Both the position numbers and the translations under genes were made by a program. The notes beneath the pieces were generated by a model that had not been told where the DNA came from, did not search any database, and worked only from the letters and a program-made list of their open reading frames with translations. A DNA stretch of 58,017 nt, taken from contig JAFYHI010000019.1 in the NCBI GenBank assembly GCA_017539215.1, forward strand, positions 1 through 58,017, read 5' to 3'. This DNA comes from Clostridia bacterium. GTDB lineage: Bacteria; Bacillota; Clostridia; Christensenellales; CAG-138. Positions 16,567-26,773 of the stretch are shown piece after piece. Position 1 is the first letter of the stretch. The number at the start of each line of letters is the position of its first letter.

Positions 16567-16863
16567 ATGACCGCTACACTCACCAAAAACGAAAACAGCG
16601 CCGTGATACGCGTCTCCGGCAGGCTGGACACCGTTACCGCGCCCGAGTTTGAATCCGTTCTGCAGACCGAGCTCGGCGGGATAGATACGCTCACGCTGGA
16701 CCTGGCGGAGCTTGAGTACATTTCCTCCGCGGGGCTGCGCACTCTGCTCGTTGCCAAAAAGATGATGTCGGAGCGCAAGGGGCTTTCCGTCATAAACGCG
16801 AACGAGACCGTGAGGGAGATATTCGATATAACCGGCTTCTCCGAAGTGCTTGAAATAGCCTGA
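16567..16863 (+). CDS. STAS-domain anti-anti-sigma factor
   Basis: This 98-residue single STAS domain (SpoIIAA/RsbV type) ends its key strand with LEYISSAGLRTLL; Ser53 or Ser54 is the expected phosphorylation site. Dephosphorylation by the SpoIIE-type phosphatase encoded next would switch it to its partner-binding form. The start is 13 bases after the preceding stop, behind AAGGAGG. Confidence 0.95.
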   Translation: MTATLTKNENSAVIRVSGRLDTVTAPEFESVLQTELGGIDTLTLDLAELEYISSAGLRTLLVAKKMMSERKGLSVINANETVREIFDITGFSEVLEIA

Positions 16864-16867
16864 GTGC

Positions 16868-18514
16868 ATGGAGGCTCCGGCGCGAAAAAGGGGTAATTTC
16901 ATCTCAAGGCACGTTGCCGCAAAAAGCATACTCGGCATCGTGCTGATGCTTGTCGTATTCTTTTTGCTGGTAAGCATAGTGGGGCAGCGCACGTTCACAA
17001 GGGCGCTGCTCGATCAATACTCCGACGGCGCGTTCCGCACGGCGGAGGCGGCGGCGGGCATGCTGGGCGGCGGGGACTTTTCGCGCTTCGCCCAAAGCGG
17101 CGGCAAAACCGAAGAATACCTTGCAGCGAACACCCTGCTCGACGAGCTTTGCAATTCCTCCGGGGCGACATTCGTTTACGCCATACTGCCCGACCGCACG
17201 GATTATGCGCACATCACGTTCATATTCTCGCTGATGAACCGCGAAAGCAGCTATACCCATTACGATTTCGGCTACGTTCGGGAGACCACCAACGACGAAT
17301 ACCGCGAAAAATACCGCCTGATCTGCGAGGAGGGCTCCCCGAGGGAGCTTGTCGTGCGCGACAAGGGCTATATCGAGACCGACCCCCATATTACGGCCAT
17401 GGTGCCCGTATCGGGCCCCGGGGGCGAGGTGCAGGCGATACTCTGCGTACAAAGGCAGATGGACGTGCTGACCTCATCGCGCAACTCGTACATACGCGGC
17501 ATAACGCTTGTGCTTGTGGGGCTTGCCGCCCTTGTTGCCGCGGGCCAATGGCTGTACCTTGACCGCGTGTTCCTGCGCCCGGTCCGCCGCATTACCGACG
17601 AGGCGACACGTTTTGCCGCCGAAAACGTGCAGTCCGCCGTCAGGCTCACCGAAACCGTAAAGAACCGCGACGAGATAGGCACGCTTGCCGCCTCGGTCGA
17701 GGACATGGAGACCCGCATACAGGCGTACGTCGGCGACATTACCCGCATCACCGCGGAGAAGGAGCGCATAGGCACAGAGCTTGCGCTGGCAACAAAGCTG
17801 CAGGCGGCGTTCATTCCCAACACGTTCCCGCCCTTCCCCGACAGAAGCGAGTTTGACGTTTACGCCGTTATGGACCCGGCAAAGGAGGTCGGCGGCGACT
17901 TTTACGACTTTTACCTTATCGACGACGACCACCTGTGCCTTGTGATGGCCGATGTTTCCGGCAAAGGGATACCCGCCGCGCTGTTCATGATGGTATCCAA
18001 AATAATAATCCAAAGCTGCGCAATGCTCGGCAGGTCCGCCGCCGGGATACTCGAAAAGACCAACGAAGCCATTTGCTCCAACAACAAGGAGAATATGTTC
18101 GTCACGGTATGGCTCGGCATACTCGAGATATCGACTGGCAGGCTCACCTGCGCCAATGCGGGGCACGAATACCCCGTGTTCAAGCGCCCCGACGGCGGTT
18201 TTGAGCTGTATAAGGACCGTCACGGCTTTGTGATAGGCGGGCTGGCCGAAGCGCGCTACCGCGAGTATGAGATGCAGCTTGAGCCCGGCTCGAAGCTTTT
18301 TGTCTACACCGACGGTCTGCCCGAGGCGACCGACGCCTCCGGCGCGATGTTCGGCACGAAGCGTATGCTCAACGCTCTGAATGCAAACGCACAAGCGCGC
18401 CCGAAGGAGGTGCTTGCGGGCATGCGTGCGGCGGTGGACGGGTTTGTGAACGACGCCGAACAGTTCGACGACCTGACCATGCTTTGTTTGGAATACAGGG
18501 GAGGTGCGAAATGA
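16868..18514 (+). CDS. Membrane SpoIIE-family serine phosphatase with extracellular sensor and HAMP
   Basis: This 548-residue signalling phosphatase has an N-terminal helix (about 20-40), an extracytoplasmic sensor of about 160 residues, a second helix (about 205-225, GITLVLVGLAALVAA) and a HAMP linker (LRPVRRITDEATRFA). The PP2C/SpoIIE catalytic domain runs from about 310 to 545, with metal Asp residues in KEVGGDFYDFY, LVMADVSGKGIPAALFM and EQFDDLTMLCL. It should dephosphorylate the neighbouring STAS protein in response to an outside signal. It starts 4 bases after the STAS stop with a weak ribosome site, which suggests translational coupling. Confidence 0.94.
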   Translation: MEAPARKRGNFISRHVAAKSILGIVLMLVVFFLLVSIVGQRTFTRALLDQYSDGAFRTAEAAAGMLGGGDFSRFAQSGGKTEEYLAANTLLDELCNSSGATFVYAILPDRTDYAHITFIFSLMNRESSYTHYDFGYVRETTNDEYREKYRLICEEGSPRELVVRDKGYIETDPHITAMVPVSGPGGEVQAILCVQRQMDVLTSSRNSYIRGITLVLVGLAALVAAGQWLYLDRVFLRPVRRITDEATRFAAENVQSAVRLTETVKNRDEIGTLAASVEDMETRIQAYVGDITRITAEKERIGTELALATKLQAAFIPNTFPPFPDRSEFDVYAVMDPAKEVGGDFYDFYLIDDDHLCLVMADVSGKGIPAALFMMVSKIIIQSCAMLGRSAAGILEKTNEAICSNNKENMFVTVWLGILEISTGRLTCANAGHEYPVFKRPDGGFELYKDRHGFVIGGLAEARYREYEMQLEPGSKLFVYTDGLPEATDASGAMFGTKRMLNALNANAQARPKEVLAGMRAAVDGFVNDAEQFDDLTMLCLEYRGGAK

Positions 18515-19083
18515 CTCTGTTTGAAAAGGCGCTCTCTTACGCCGTGCAAAAGCATGCGGGAGCCGTGAGAAAGCTTGACTGCGCCCCTTACATACTCCAC
18601 CCCATGGAGACGGCGCTGATCGTTTCAACGCTGACGCATGACGAGGAAGTGCTTGCGGCGGCGGTGCTGCACGACACGGTGGAAGACACCGATGCGACCC
18701 CGGACGAGGTGCGGGAGCTTTTCGGGGAGAGGACGGCAAGCCTTGTTGCATCCGAGACCGAGAACAAGCGTCCCGACCTGCCAAAGTCCCAAAGCTGGCG
18801 CATACGCAAAGAGGAATCGCTGAGGGAGCTGGCCGCGGCGGATGACCCCGCCGTCCTGTGCCTGTGGCTGGGCGACAAGCTTTCGAACCTGCGCAGCCTG
18901 CAGCGTGCGTACCGCGCGGAGGGGGAGGCCGTTTGGCAGCATTTCAACCAGCGCGACCCCGCGCAGCACGCTTGGTATTACCGCAGCATAGTTAAGCTGC
19001 TTTCGCCATTGTCCTACACCGACGCATGGGAGGAGCTGAACGCGCTGACCGAGGAGATATTCCGCGGCGTTGAATCCGAATAA
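18511..19083 (+). CDS. Small alarmone hydrolase-like HD protein (MESH1/SpoT hydrolase domain type)
   Basis: This 190-residue HD-superfamily protein carries RSH-type hydrolase motifs: PYILHPMETAL, the catalytic HDxxED as LHDTVEDTD, RPDLPKSQSWRIRKEESLRE, and LWLGDKLSNLRSL. There is no synthetase, TGS or ACT domain. By family it would hydrolyse (p)ppGpp or a similar pyrophosphorylated nucleotide using manganese. Its ATG overlaps the phosphatase stop (ATGA), so it is coupled to the SpoIIE/STAS pathway. The substrate is inferred. Confidence 0.85.
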   Translation: MTLFEKALSYAVQKHAGAVRKLDCAPYILHPMETALIVSTLTHDEEVLAAAVLHDTVEDTDATPDEVRELFGERTASLVASETENKRPDLPKSQSWRIRKEESLRELAAADDPAVLCLWLGDKLSNLRSLQRAYRAEGEAVWQHFNQRDPAQHAWYYRSIVKLLSPLSYTDAWEELNALTEEIFRGVESE

Positions 19084-19099
19084 TAAAAAGCATTATAAA

Positions 19100-19136
19100 G
19101 CGGCACGGGCATTTGCCCGTGCCGCTTGACTTTTGC
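19100..19136. terminator. Terminator between the HD gene and enolase (convergent)
   Basis: A 13-base perfect stem AGCGGCACGGGCA / TGCCCGTGCCGCT with a TT loop. CTTTT-type tails lie on both strands. Confidence 0.75.
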
Positions 19137-19139
19137 CTG

Positions 19140-20498
<1,359 letters not shown>

Positions 20499-20508
20499 TT
20501 AATAGTTT

Positions 20509-20538
20509 ATTATAGCACCCGCAGCAAGGTATATGCAA
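20509..20538 (-). promoter_or_regulatory. Sigma-A promoter of eno
   Basis: On the minus strand TTGCAT (20533-20538), 18 bases, TATAAT (20509-20514). Confidence 0.65.
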
Positions 20539-20569
20539 GCATTTTTTATGCGCTCGCAGAGTTTTTCGC

Positions 20570-20595
20570 AAAAAAGGGGCTGCGTGCGCAGCCCC
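20570..20595 (-). terminator. Terminator of pepF
   Basis: Arms GGGGCTGCG / CGCAGCCCC are followed on the minus strand by TTTTTT. It lies 15 bases after the pepF stop. Confidence 0.85.
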
Positions 20596-20609
20596 GGGCA
20601 ATGCGCGTT

Positions 20610-22376
20610 TCAGCGGGTCTCCCTGACCAGCCGCTTGAACTCCTCCACCTTTTCGCGGTAGGACTCAAGGCTCATGCGCCAGAAGTTCCTGTCCGTCAGG
20701 TCGATGCCCGCTATCATGGCGGTGTCCTCAACGTTCATGACGGGAGTGGCGTGCAGCAGCTCGCGGTACTTTTTAACGAAAGACGGCCCCTCCTGCAGGT
20801 ACTTTGCGTAAAGCCCGCGCGCGAACAGCCCCCCGAACGCGTATGGGAAGTTGTAGAAGCTCAGCCCGGAGGAGTAATAATGCCCCTTGCACAGCCACAT
20901 ATAGGGGTGCATGAACTCGGGATCGAGCCCGTCGCCGTAGGCCTTCCTCTGAGCGTCCAGCATCATGGCGCAGAGCTTGTCCGGGAACATGAACTCGTTT
21001 TCGCGGTTTTCGAACACGGCGCTTTCGATGAGGAAACGGGAGTAGATGTCTACGATTATCTGGGTGGTGTCCATAAGCTGGCTTTCGATGAGGGCCAGCT
21101 TTTCACGCGGGTCTGCCGCGGCGGCTATCGCGGCGTCCATAACGACGTGCTCGTTGAAGGTGGAGGCGGTCTCCGCCACGGGCATGGAGTAGTCGTTGTT
21201 GAGGGGGCGGTGATCCTCTATGTTGAGGTTGTGGAACGCGTGGCCCAGCTCGTGTGCAAGGGTGACTATGTCGCTGAACGAGCCGTCGAAGTTGGTCAGC
21301 ACGCGGCTCTGATGATAGGGCTTGAGCCCTGCGCAGAACGCGCCGCCCACCTTTCCCTCACGCGGGTAAAAATCTATCCAGCTCTCGCTGAAGGCGCGGG
21401 CGACCATGTCGTGCAGGTCGGTATCGAAGCCCGCAAATATGTTCAGCAGATAATCCCTTGCCTCCTCAACGGTATAGGTCTTGTCCGACGAGCCCATGGG
21501 CGCGAACATATCGTACCAGGGCATACCGTTCTTATGCCCCAGCGCCTCCGCCTTTACCCTGAGGTATTCGCGGAACATGGGCATATATTCGTCCATGGCG
21601 GAAAGCAGCGCGTCAAGCGTTTCGCGCTTCATATGAGCGTTGCCAAGCGCCTTTGCAAGCGGAGAATCGTACCCGCGCAGCTTCGCCTCGTTTATGACCT
21701 GCAGCTTTATGTTGTTGAGCGCCGCCGCGACGGGCTCCTTTATCTTATCGTAGCAGGCAAGCTCCGCCTCATACGCTTCGCGGCGAACGGCGGGGTCCGG
21801 GTCGTACGCCTTGTTGCGGATAGCCGAAAGGGTCAGCTTTTCGCCGCGGAAGTCGGCCGTCAGCGTGGATGTGAGCGAGCTTTGCAGGTCGCTCCACGCG
21901 CTGCCGCCGGAGATGTCGTAAAGAGCCATTATGTGCTCCGCCTCCTCCGAGAGCAGGTGGCGGCTGTCCTCCTTTATGCAGCGGAGCATATAGCCGTAAT
22001 CGGTCAGCTTTTCGTCGGAGGCGATGACGGCCTCAAGGTCGTCCACGGAGGCGACGAATTTGTTGAACGCAGTACGCGCCTTGGTGGTCTCGCTCATACG
22101 GGCCATAAGGCGGCCCATGTAAGCCGCGGCCTTCTCATCCTGAGTGTTGGTGGCCTGGTTCAGGCTGCAGAACGAGAACAGCTTAAAAAACAGCTCCTCC
22201 TGCCGCTCGTATATACCCAGTATTTTTAATATGGTTTCCTTAGCGGGCGCGTTGCCCAAATGCGCCGCCGCCTCGTTAAGCTCGGCCGTCACGGTCTCCG
22301 CCGCCTTAAGGTCGTCCGCAAACTCAGGCGCATCGTACCCCTTGTAAAGCACATCCAATGACCATTCGCTGTTCAT
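20610..22376 (-). CDS. pepF: Oligoendopeptidase F (M3B family)
   Basis: This 588-residue cytosolic zinc endopeptidase degrades short peptides. The HExxH motif is HELGH at residues 374-378 in VTLAHELGHAFHNL, and the third ligand Glu lies in ETASTFNEH just downstream. The C-terminal segment SGLSFYNFPYAFGGLFARGL is typical of PepF/M3B. Length is normal. It is transcribed from its own promoter with a 5' leader that contains a CCCGC-TTTT-GCGGG hairpin. Confidence 0.96.
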   Translation of the reverse strand: MNSEWSLDVLYKGYDAPEFADDLKAAETVTAELNEAAAHLGNAPAKETILKILGIYERQEELFFKLFSFCSLNQATNTQDEKAAAYMGRLMARMSETTKARTAFNKFVASVDDLEAVIASDEKLTDYGYMLRCIKEDSRHLLSEEAEHIMALYDISGGSAWSDLQSSLTSTLTADFRGEKLTLSAIRNKAYDPDPAVRREAYEAELACYDKIKEPVAAALNNIKLQVINEAKLRGYDSPLAKALGNAHMKRETLDALLSAMDEYMPMFREYLRVKAEALGHKNGMPWYDMFAPMGSSDKTYTVEEARDYLLNIFAGFDTDLHDMVARAFSESWIDFYPREGKVGGAFCAGLKPYHQSRVLTNFDGSFSDIVTLAHELGHAFHNLNIEDHRPLNNDYSMPVAETASTFNEHVVMDAAIAAAADPREKLALIESQLMDTTQIIVDIYSRFLIESAVFENRENEFMFPDKLCAMMLDAQRKAYGDGLDPEFMHPYMWLCKGHYYSSGLSFYNFPYAFGGLFARGLYAKYLQEGPSFVKKYRELLHATPVMNVEDTAMIAGIDLTDRNFWRMSLESYREKVEEFKRLVRETR

Positions 22377-22419
22377 TCAGTCCTCTTTCCCCCGCAAAAG
22401 CGGGATTTTTTACTTGTAT

Positions 22420-22448
22420 ATTGTATCACGGACGGTGAAGATTGTCAA
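22420..22448 (-). promoter_or_regulatory. Sigma-A promoter of pepF
   Basis: On the minus strand TTGACA (22443-22448), 17 bases, TACAAT (22420-22425). The -35 is 9 bases from the stop of the amidohydrolase gene. Confidence 0.8.
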
Positions 22449-22456
22449 AGGCCGCC

Positions 22457-23812
22457 TCACGCCATAAGCGGCGGCACGGGGCCCTCGGCCTCCATGCGCT
22501 CCAGAAGGGAGTTTACCGCGGCGGCGCAGGCCGTGCGAAGCCTTCCCTCGTCCACCGTCACAAGTCTGCCCGCCCGCATTATAATGCGTCCGTCGACCAT
22601 GACCGTCTCACAGGAGCGGCCGGAAAGGCCGAAAAGTATGTGATTTATTGCGTTTTCCGGGCCGATGGGCGTAAACGGTCTGTACCCGAAAACGGCGACG
22701 TCGGCGGGAGCGCCGGGCTTTATGCGCCCTATGCCGGGGCCAAAGAACCGCTCCGCAAGGCGCACGTTGCCCGAAAAGAGCATTTCAGCCGCCTCGTCGG
22801 CGCCGTGGCCGGGCATGCCCGCCTCGTGGCTGCGAATGAGGGTATAGCTCCTTGCGGACTCTATCATATCCCCCGTGAAGCCGTCGGTGCCGAGGCAGAC
22901 GGTAATGCCGGCCTCCATAAAGCGGGGCACGGGCGCAAAGCCCACGCCGTTTGACATATTGGACTGCGGCGCGTTTACGATGAACGCCCCGCTTTCGGCG
23001 ATGAGCGCGATCTCCTTTTCGGTGACGTGCACGCAATGGCAAAGCAGCGTGTCCGGCCCGAGCACGCCCAGGTCGAGGAGCCTTTGCGCCGGAGAGACCC
23101 CCGACGTGCGGGCGCAGTAGCAGCGGTCGTCCTCTCCCTCCGAAAGGTGCAGATGAAAGCCCATGCCCTCCGGCCTCCGGGCGACGCATTTGCGCAAGGT
23201 GGCGTCCGTAAGCGTAAACGGCGCGTGCAGGCCGAACATGGCGCAAAGCCTGCCATGACCGTTCCTTTTGCAGTAATCCCAAAACTCGACGTTCTCGCGA
23301 ATCTGGCTCTCCGCGCAGGTAAAACCGCCCCTGTCGCTGACCTCGCAGGCAAGGCAGGTCCTTACGCCCACGTCCGCCGCAGCGGCGGCTATCGCGCCGA
23401 GCGTGCCGGCGGGGTCGGCGCAGGCGTGGTGGTCGAACAGCGTCGTTACGCCGCAGCGGACGGAATCGATTATCGCGGCGTACGCGGCGCTAACGCAGTC
23501 GGTAAATGAAAGGCGCCTGTCCAGGCGCCACGCGCGCCCGGCAAGCGCCTCATAAAGCGAATCGGGCGCAAAGCCTTTGAGCTTTACGCCGCGAAGAAGC
23601 GAGCTGTAAAAATGTGTGTGGGCGTTGATGAGCCCGGGCATTATAAGCCCTCCCTTGGCGTCGATGAACTCCGCCCCCGGGAAGGCCCGCTTAAGCTCCG
23701 CCGTTTTGCCGGCGGCGACTATGCGCCCGTCCTCCGCCGCCACCGCTCCGTTTGCCGCAAAAGGCATTTCGGGATCGTTGGTAAAAAGCGCACCGCCGCC
23801 TATAAGTATCAT
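22457..23812 (-). CDS. Amidohydrolase of the SsnA/chlorohydrolase family
   Basis: This 451-residue metal-dependent hydrolase has the amidohydrolase signatures LIMPGLINAHTHFYSSLLRG (metal His pair, about 58-77), FHLHLSEGEDD (His), LCHCVHV (His) and CLGTDGFTGD (Asp). The closest family I recognise is SsnA, a putative aminohydrolase often found with selenium-dependent purine/xanthine genes; none of those is here. It probably deaminates or opens a heterocyclic ring. Its start overlaps the bcp stop by 4 bases. The substrate is unknown. Confidence 0.85.
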   Translation of the reverse strand: MILIGGGALFTNDPEMPFAANGAVAAEDGRIVAAGKTAELKRAFPGAEFIDAKGGLIMPGLINAHTHFYSSLLRGVKLKGFAPDSLYEALAGRAWRLDRRLSFTDCVSAAYAAIIDSVRCGVTTLFDHHACADPAGTLGAIAAAAADVGVRTCLACEVSDRGGFTCAESQIRENVEFWDYCKRNGHGRLCAMFGLHAPFTLTDATLRKCVARRPEGMGFHLHLSEGEDDRCYCARTSGVSPAQRLLDLGVLGPDTLLCHCVHVTEKEIALIAESGAFIVNAPQSNMSNGVGFAPVPRFMEAGITVCLGTDGFTGDMIESARSYTLIRSHEAGMPGHGADEAAEMLFSGNVRLAERFFGPGIGRIKPGAPADVAVFGYRPFTPIGPENAINHILFGLSGRSCETVMVDGRIIMRAGRLVTVDEGRLRTACAAAVNSLLERMEAEGPVPPLMA

Positions 23813-24288
23813 TTGCCGCCTCCGCTTTCCCCGCCTTTAAGGTATTCAAGTATCTCCGCCGCGTTGGTATCGGGCTTGACCTTGGGCATTACGCGCTCGA
23901 TATTGCCCTCGGGGTCTATTATGAACGTGGTGCGCACCACGCCGAAGCTTACCTTGCCGTAATTCTTTTTCTCCTGCCACACGCCGTAGGCCTCTATCGC
24001 CTGTCTTTCGGGGTCGGAGAGTATCAGAAACGGCAGCGAATACTTTTCGGCAAAGCGCCTGTGCGAGGCCGCCGAATCGCGGCTGACGCCTATCACCTGC
24101 ACGCCGAGCCTTTCAAACTCCGCGTACGCCCCCGCGAAAGCGCACGCCTGCCGCGTGCATCCGGGCGTATTGTCCTTGGGATAAAAATAGAGCACCACGC
24201 GCCTGCCCGCAAACTCCGCCAGGCTGTGCATAGTCCCCTCACCGTCCTCCAGCAAAAAATCCGGAGCCTTCGATCCTGCCTCCAACAT
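23809..24288 (-). CDS. bcp: Thioredoxin-dependent peroxiredoxin, Bcp/PrxQ type
   Basis: This 159-residue thiol peroxidase reduces hydrogen and organic peroxides. The peroxidatic Cys is in YPKDNTPGCTRQACAFAG, with the second Cys five residues on, as in 2-Cys Bcp proteins. The conserved KNYGKVSFGVVRTTFIIDPEG completes the fold. It overlaps ssnA-like downstream by 4 bases and is 9 bases after the lipoprotein gene, so it belongs to the same transcript. Confidence 0.96.
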   Translation of the reverse strand: MLEAGSKAPDFLLEDGEGTMHSLAEFAGRRVVLYFYPKDNTPGCTRQACAFAGAYAEFERLGVQVIGVSRDSAASHRRFAEKYSLPFLILSDPERQAIEAYGVWQEKKNYGKVSFGVVRTTFIIDPEGNIERVMPKVKPDTNAAEILEYLKGGESGGGK

Positions 24289-24297
24289 ATTCCCTCC

Positions 24298-24936
24298 TTA
24301 CGGGCGGAGCTTGCCGGCGCTGTCGTCCTCGAACTTAAGCTCAGGCATCCGCTCCTTTATTTTATTAAAGAACTGCTGTACGTTTTCGGCGCTGAGCGCG
24401 TCCGACAGCACCCCGTACACCCCCGAAAGCGCGTCGTTCAGACGGCGCTTCTGCTCGGGAGTCAGCCTTTCGAAATACTCCTCCGAGGCAAGCAGGGTCT
24501 CCATCGTCTGCTGCTCGCGCATCACGTCCGCGCCCTCGTCATCCGTCACGGTCACGTCGTAGCGGCCCGCCGCCTCGCGGATCCGCCGCTCCATACCCTT
24601 CCAGTCCACCGCGCGCAGCCGTCCCTCGAATTCCTCGTAAAGCTCCACAAGCGCAAGCGGCGCGTCCGGCATGCTCTCGAATTCCGCAAGCTCGGGTATC
24701 TGCTCGCGCGCCAGCGCGTAATCCATACCCTCCGGAGCCGCCCCGTTCGCGTCCGGCCCGTCCGTCATCTCCATCATCCTGCTTATCACGACCCGCCCCA
24801 GCGCCTTGGTCTGCTCCGAGGCGTGCGGACGGGTGCAGGCGGCGGTAAGGCAAAGGAAAACGAGCGCAAGGAGGAGGGAAAGGAGGCGGAGGGTACGCCC
24901 CGCTAAAGTCAGATTGTTGCCCCGCACGCGTATCAT
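24298..24936 (-). CDS. Putative lipoprotein of unknown function
   Basis: This 212-residue protein has a lipoprotein signal: positive N-terminus, hydrophobic stretch LLSLLLALVFLCL and lipobox LTAAC at about 31-35. The mature part is charged and helical, with EEYFERLTPEQKRRLNDALSG. No family was recognised. Its start overlaps the SIR2-TPR stop by 4 bases and it is 9 bases before bcp, so it is coupled to both. Confidence 0.8.
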   Translation of the reverse strand: MIRVRGNNLTLAGRTLRLLSLLLALVFLCLTAACTRPHASEQTKALGRVVISRMMEMTDGPDANGAAPEGMDYALAREQIPELAEFESMPDAPLALVELYEEFEGRLRAVDWKGMERRIREAAGRYDVTVTDDEGADVMREQQTMETLLASEEYFERLTPEQKRRLNDALSGVYGVLSDALSAENVQQFFNKIKERMPELKFEDDSAGKLRP

Positions 24937-26705
24937 TTCTTGCGCGCCTCAAGCTCATCGGCCATGCGTTCGTCATCAGCGGCTTTTTCGGTATCGCCGA
25001 GGGAACGGTATGCCTCCGCCCTTCCGCGAAAAGCGTCGATGTATTCAGGGTCGATCCCGAGCGCCGCGGTATAATCATCAGCCGCCTTGCCGTATTCCTT
25101 GTTGTTGAAGTACGCGCGGCCGCGGTAAACTAAGCCCAACACACGGTTTTCGGTATCGTTTGCGGGAAGAAGCTCCAAGCATTTATCCAAAGCTTTCACG
25201 GCTTCTTCGTGATTGCCAAGGCAGTCGTACGCTATGCCCTTGTTGCAGTATGCGTCAGGATCGAGCGGGTCAAGGCGTATTGCCTGTTCAGCGTCCACTA
25301 TAGCGTTTTCGTAGTCGCCTATGTGATAGTAAACGAAGCTTCGGTTAACATATGCAGTAACGTTATGCGGGTCGATTCTTATTGCATCGGTATTATCTTC
25401 GATTGCACGGTCATATTCCTGCAAATCATCGTAAATATAGCCGCGGTCGATATACGCTTCCGTGTAATTTGGATTGATTTCTATCGCCCTGCTGTATTCC
25501 GCCAGGGCTTCCCCGAAATCGTCGCAATAATACGCCCTATGGCCCCGGCGCAGATGATCGCCCGCCGTCAGTTCCTTCTTTTCCTCTCGCTTGTCCTCTT
25601 CCTTCTTCTCCGCTTCGGTCAGCTTGGCGATCGCCTCGTCGTGCCCGGCCTTCTCCTCCTTGCGGCGCTTCTCCCATTCCGTCCACTGCCTGTCGTACTC
25701 TTCTCCGCGTTCCTCTGCGCTCTTCTTCAGCAGCTCTATCGTCTTGGTGGGGATGAGCGATTCGCCGAGGAATTTTTCGCCTGTCACCAGCATCGCGTCG
25801 TCGAACCCGTTTATCTCCACAAAACAGCCGTCCTTCGCCGCGACGAGCTTCTCTATCCTTTCCTCCGGCTTCTCGCCCTTCATAAGGCACCAGTAAAGGC
25901 CATGCCTGAGCCGCGTGCTTTTTTCCTCAAGGAAGGACATCAGACTTCTGTCGCCTCCCGCGTAGCCTATCACGATGGGGGTATACTGCATGAATATCTC
26001 CCCGAGCGCTTCCTTCCAGCCCTCGCTCAGCTCGCTCGTGGATTCCTTCTCATTAAGGGGCCCGTAGAAAAGCCCGCGGTGCACCTTCGCTACGACCGGC
26101 CGCTGCTTTTTTGAAAGATCGATAAAATCCGCCAGCGATTCGTGCGCCACGACGAGGGGGCGTTCGTCGGTGAATATGAAGAGCGCGTCTTCTGTCAAAC
26201 TGTCGAAATTAGTGGTGATGATAATATCTATCCCGTTATCCTCCGCGAGCAGGCGGGCAAGCGGATGGTAGCCCACGCTAGGCTTGGCCTTTTCCATGAG
26301 CTGTTCAAGGTATTTGTAGCCGTTGCGCCTTTCGGGGTAAAAGCGGAGCTTGTAGATATCGAAATAATATTCGCTGGGGATATAGCCGCCGGGTTTTTTC
26401 GAATCCTCCCACGCGGCTTTGAGTTTTTCAAACGGGGTCTCTATTATGTTCTCCGCATACAGCATGTTTGCGACGCGCTCCGTATCCGCCGGATCCTTCG
26501 CAGGAGACTTACCATCAGAAGCTAAACCCATTAGGCAATCCATCCAGCGTTTTTCGAGCGTTCTGCCCATGGGGATACCGGAAGTAACCGAAGCCCCCGA
26601 ACCAAGAATGAAGCAGAACCTCTGCCCATTCGCAGTCGATTCCTTCAGCAGGTTCGCAAGCTGACCTATTGATATCTGATAAACACGTCTATTCTCTTTC
26701 ATCAT
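24933..26705 (-). CDS. SIR2-like domain and TPR protein (copy 2, GC-rich)
   Basis: This 590-residue protein has a SIR2-like NAD-binding domain (about 30-340): GSGASVTSGIP at 35-45, ITTNFDSLTEDAL, KVHRGLF and IVIGYAGGDRSLM. A charged linker rich in K and E follows (about 355-390), then about six TPR repeats to the end (YSRAIEINPNYTEAYIDRGY and similar). The start is ATG 26703-26705 behind GCGGAGGAACA; the longer frame lacks this site. SIR2-like domains of this kind act as NADases in anti-phage proteins such as ThsA and DSR. A paralogue lies 68 bases upstream. The defence role is inferred. Confidence 0.88.
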   Translation of the reverse strand: MMKENRRVYQISIGQLANLLKESTANGQRFCFILGSGASVTSGIPMGRTLEKRWMDCLMGLASDGKSPAKDPADTERVANMLYAENIIETPFEKLKAAWEDSKKPGGYIPSEYYFDIYKLRFYPERRNGYKYLEQLMEKAKPSVGYHPLARLLAEDNGIDIIITTNFDSLTEDALFIFTDERPLVVAHESLADFIDLSKKQRPVVAKVHRGLFYGPLNEKESTSELSEGWKEALGEIFMQYTPIVIGYAGGDRSLMSFLEEKSTRLRHGLYWCLMKGEKPEERIEKLVAAKDGCFVEINGFDDAMLVTGEKFLGESLIPTKTIELLKKSAEERGEEYDRQWTEWEKRRKEEKAGHDEAIAKLTEAEKKEEDKREEKKELTAGDHLRRGHRAYYCDDFGEALAEYSRAIEINPNYTEAYIDRGYIYDDLQEYDRAIEDNTDAIRIDPHNVTAYVNRSFVYYHIGDYENAIVDAEQAIRLDPLDPDAYCNKGIAYDCLGNHEEAVKALDKCLELLPANDTENRVLGLVYRGRAYFNNKEYGKAADDYTAALGIDPEYIDAFRGRAEAYRSLGDTEKAADDERMADELEARKK

Positions 26706-26773
26706 TGTTCCTCCGCAATTCCTCTGTTTGCTTTTTTCTGACCTTGTTTTCGACACTATGCTTTTCGTCTTTC

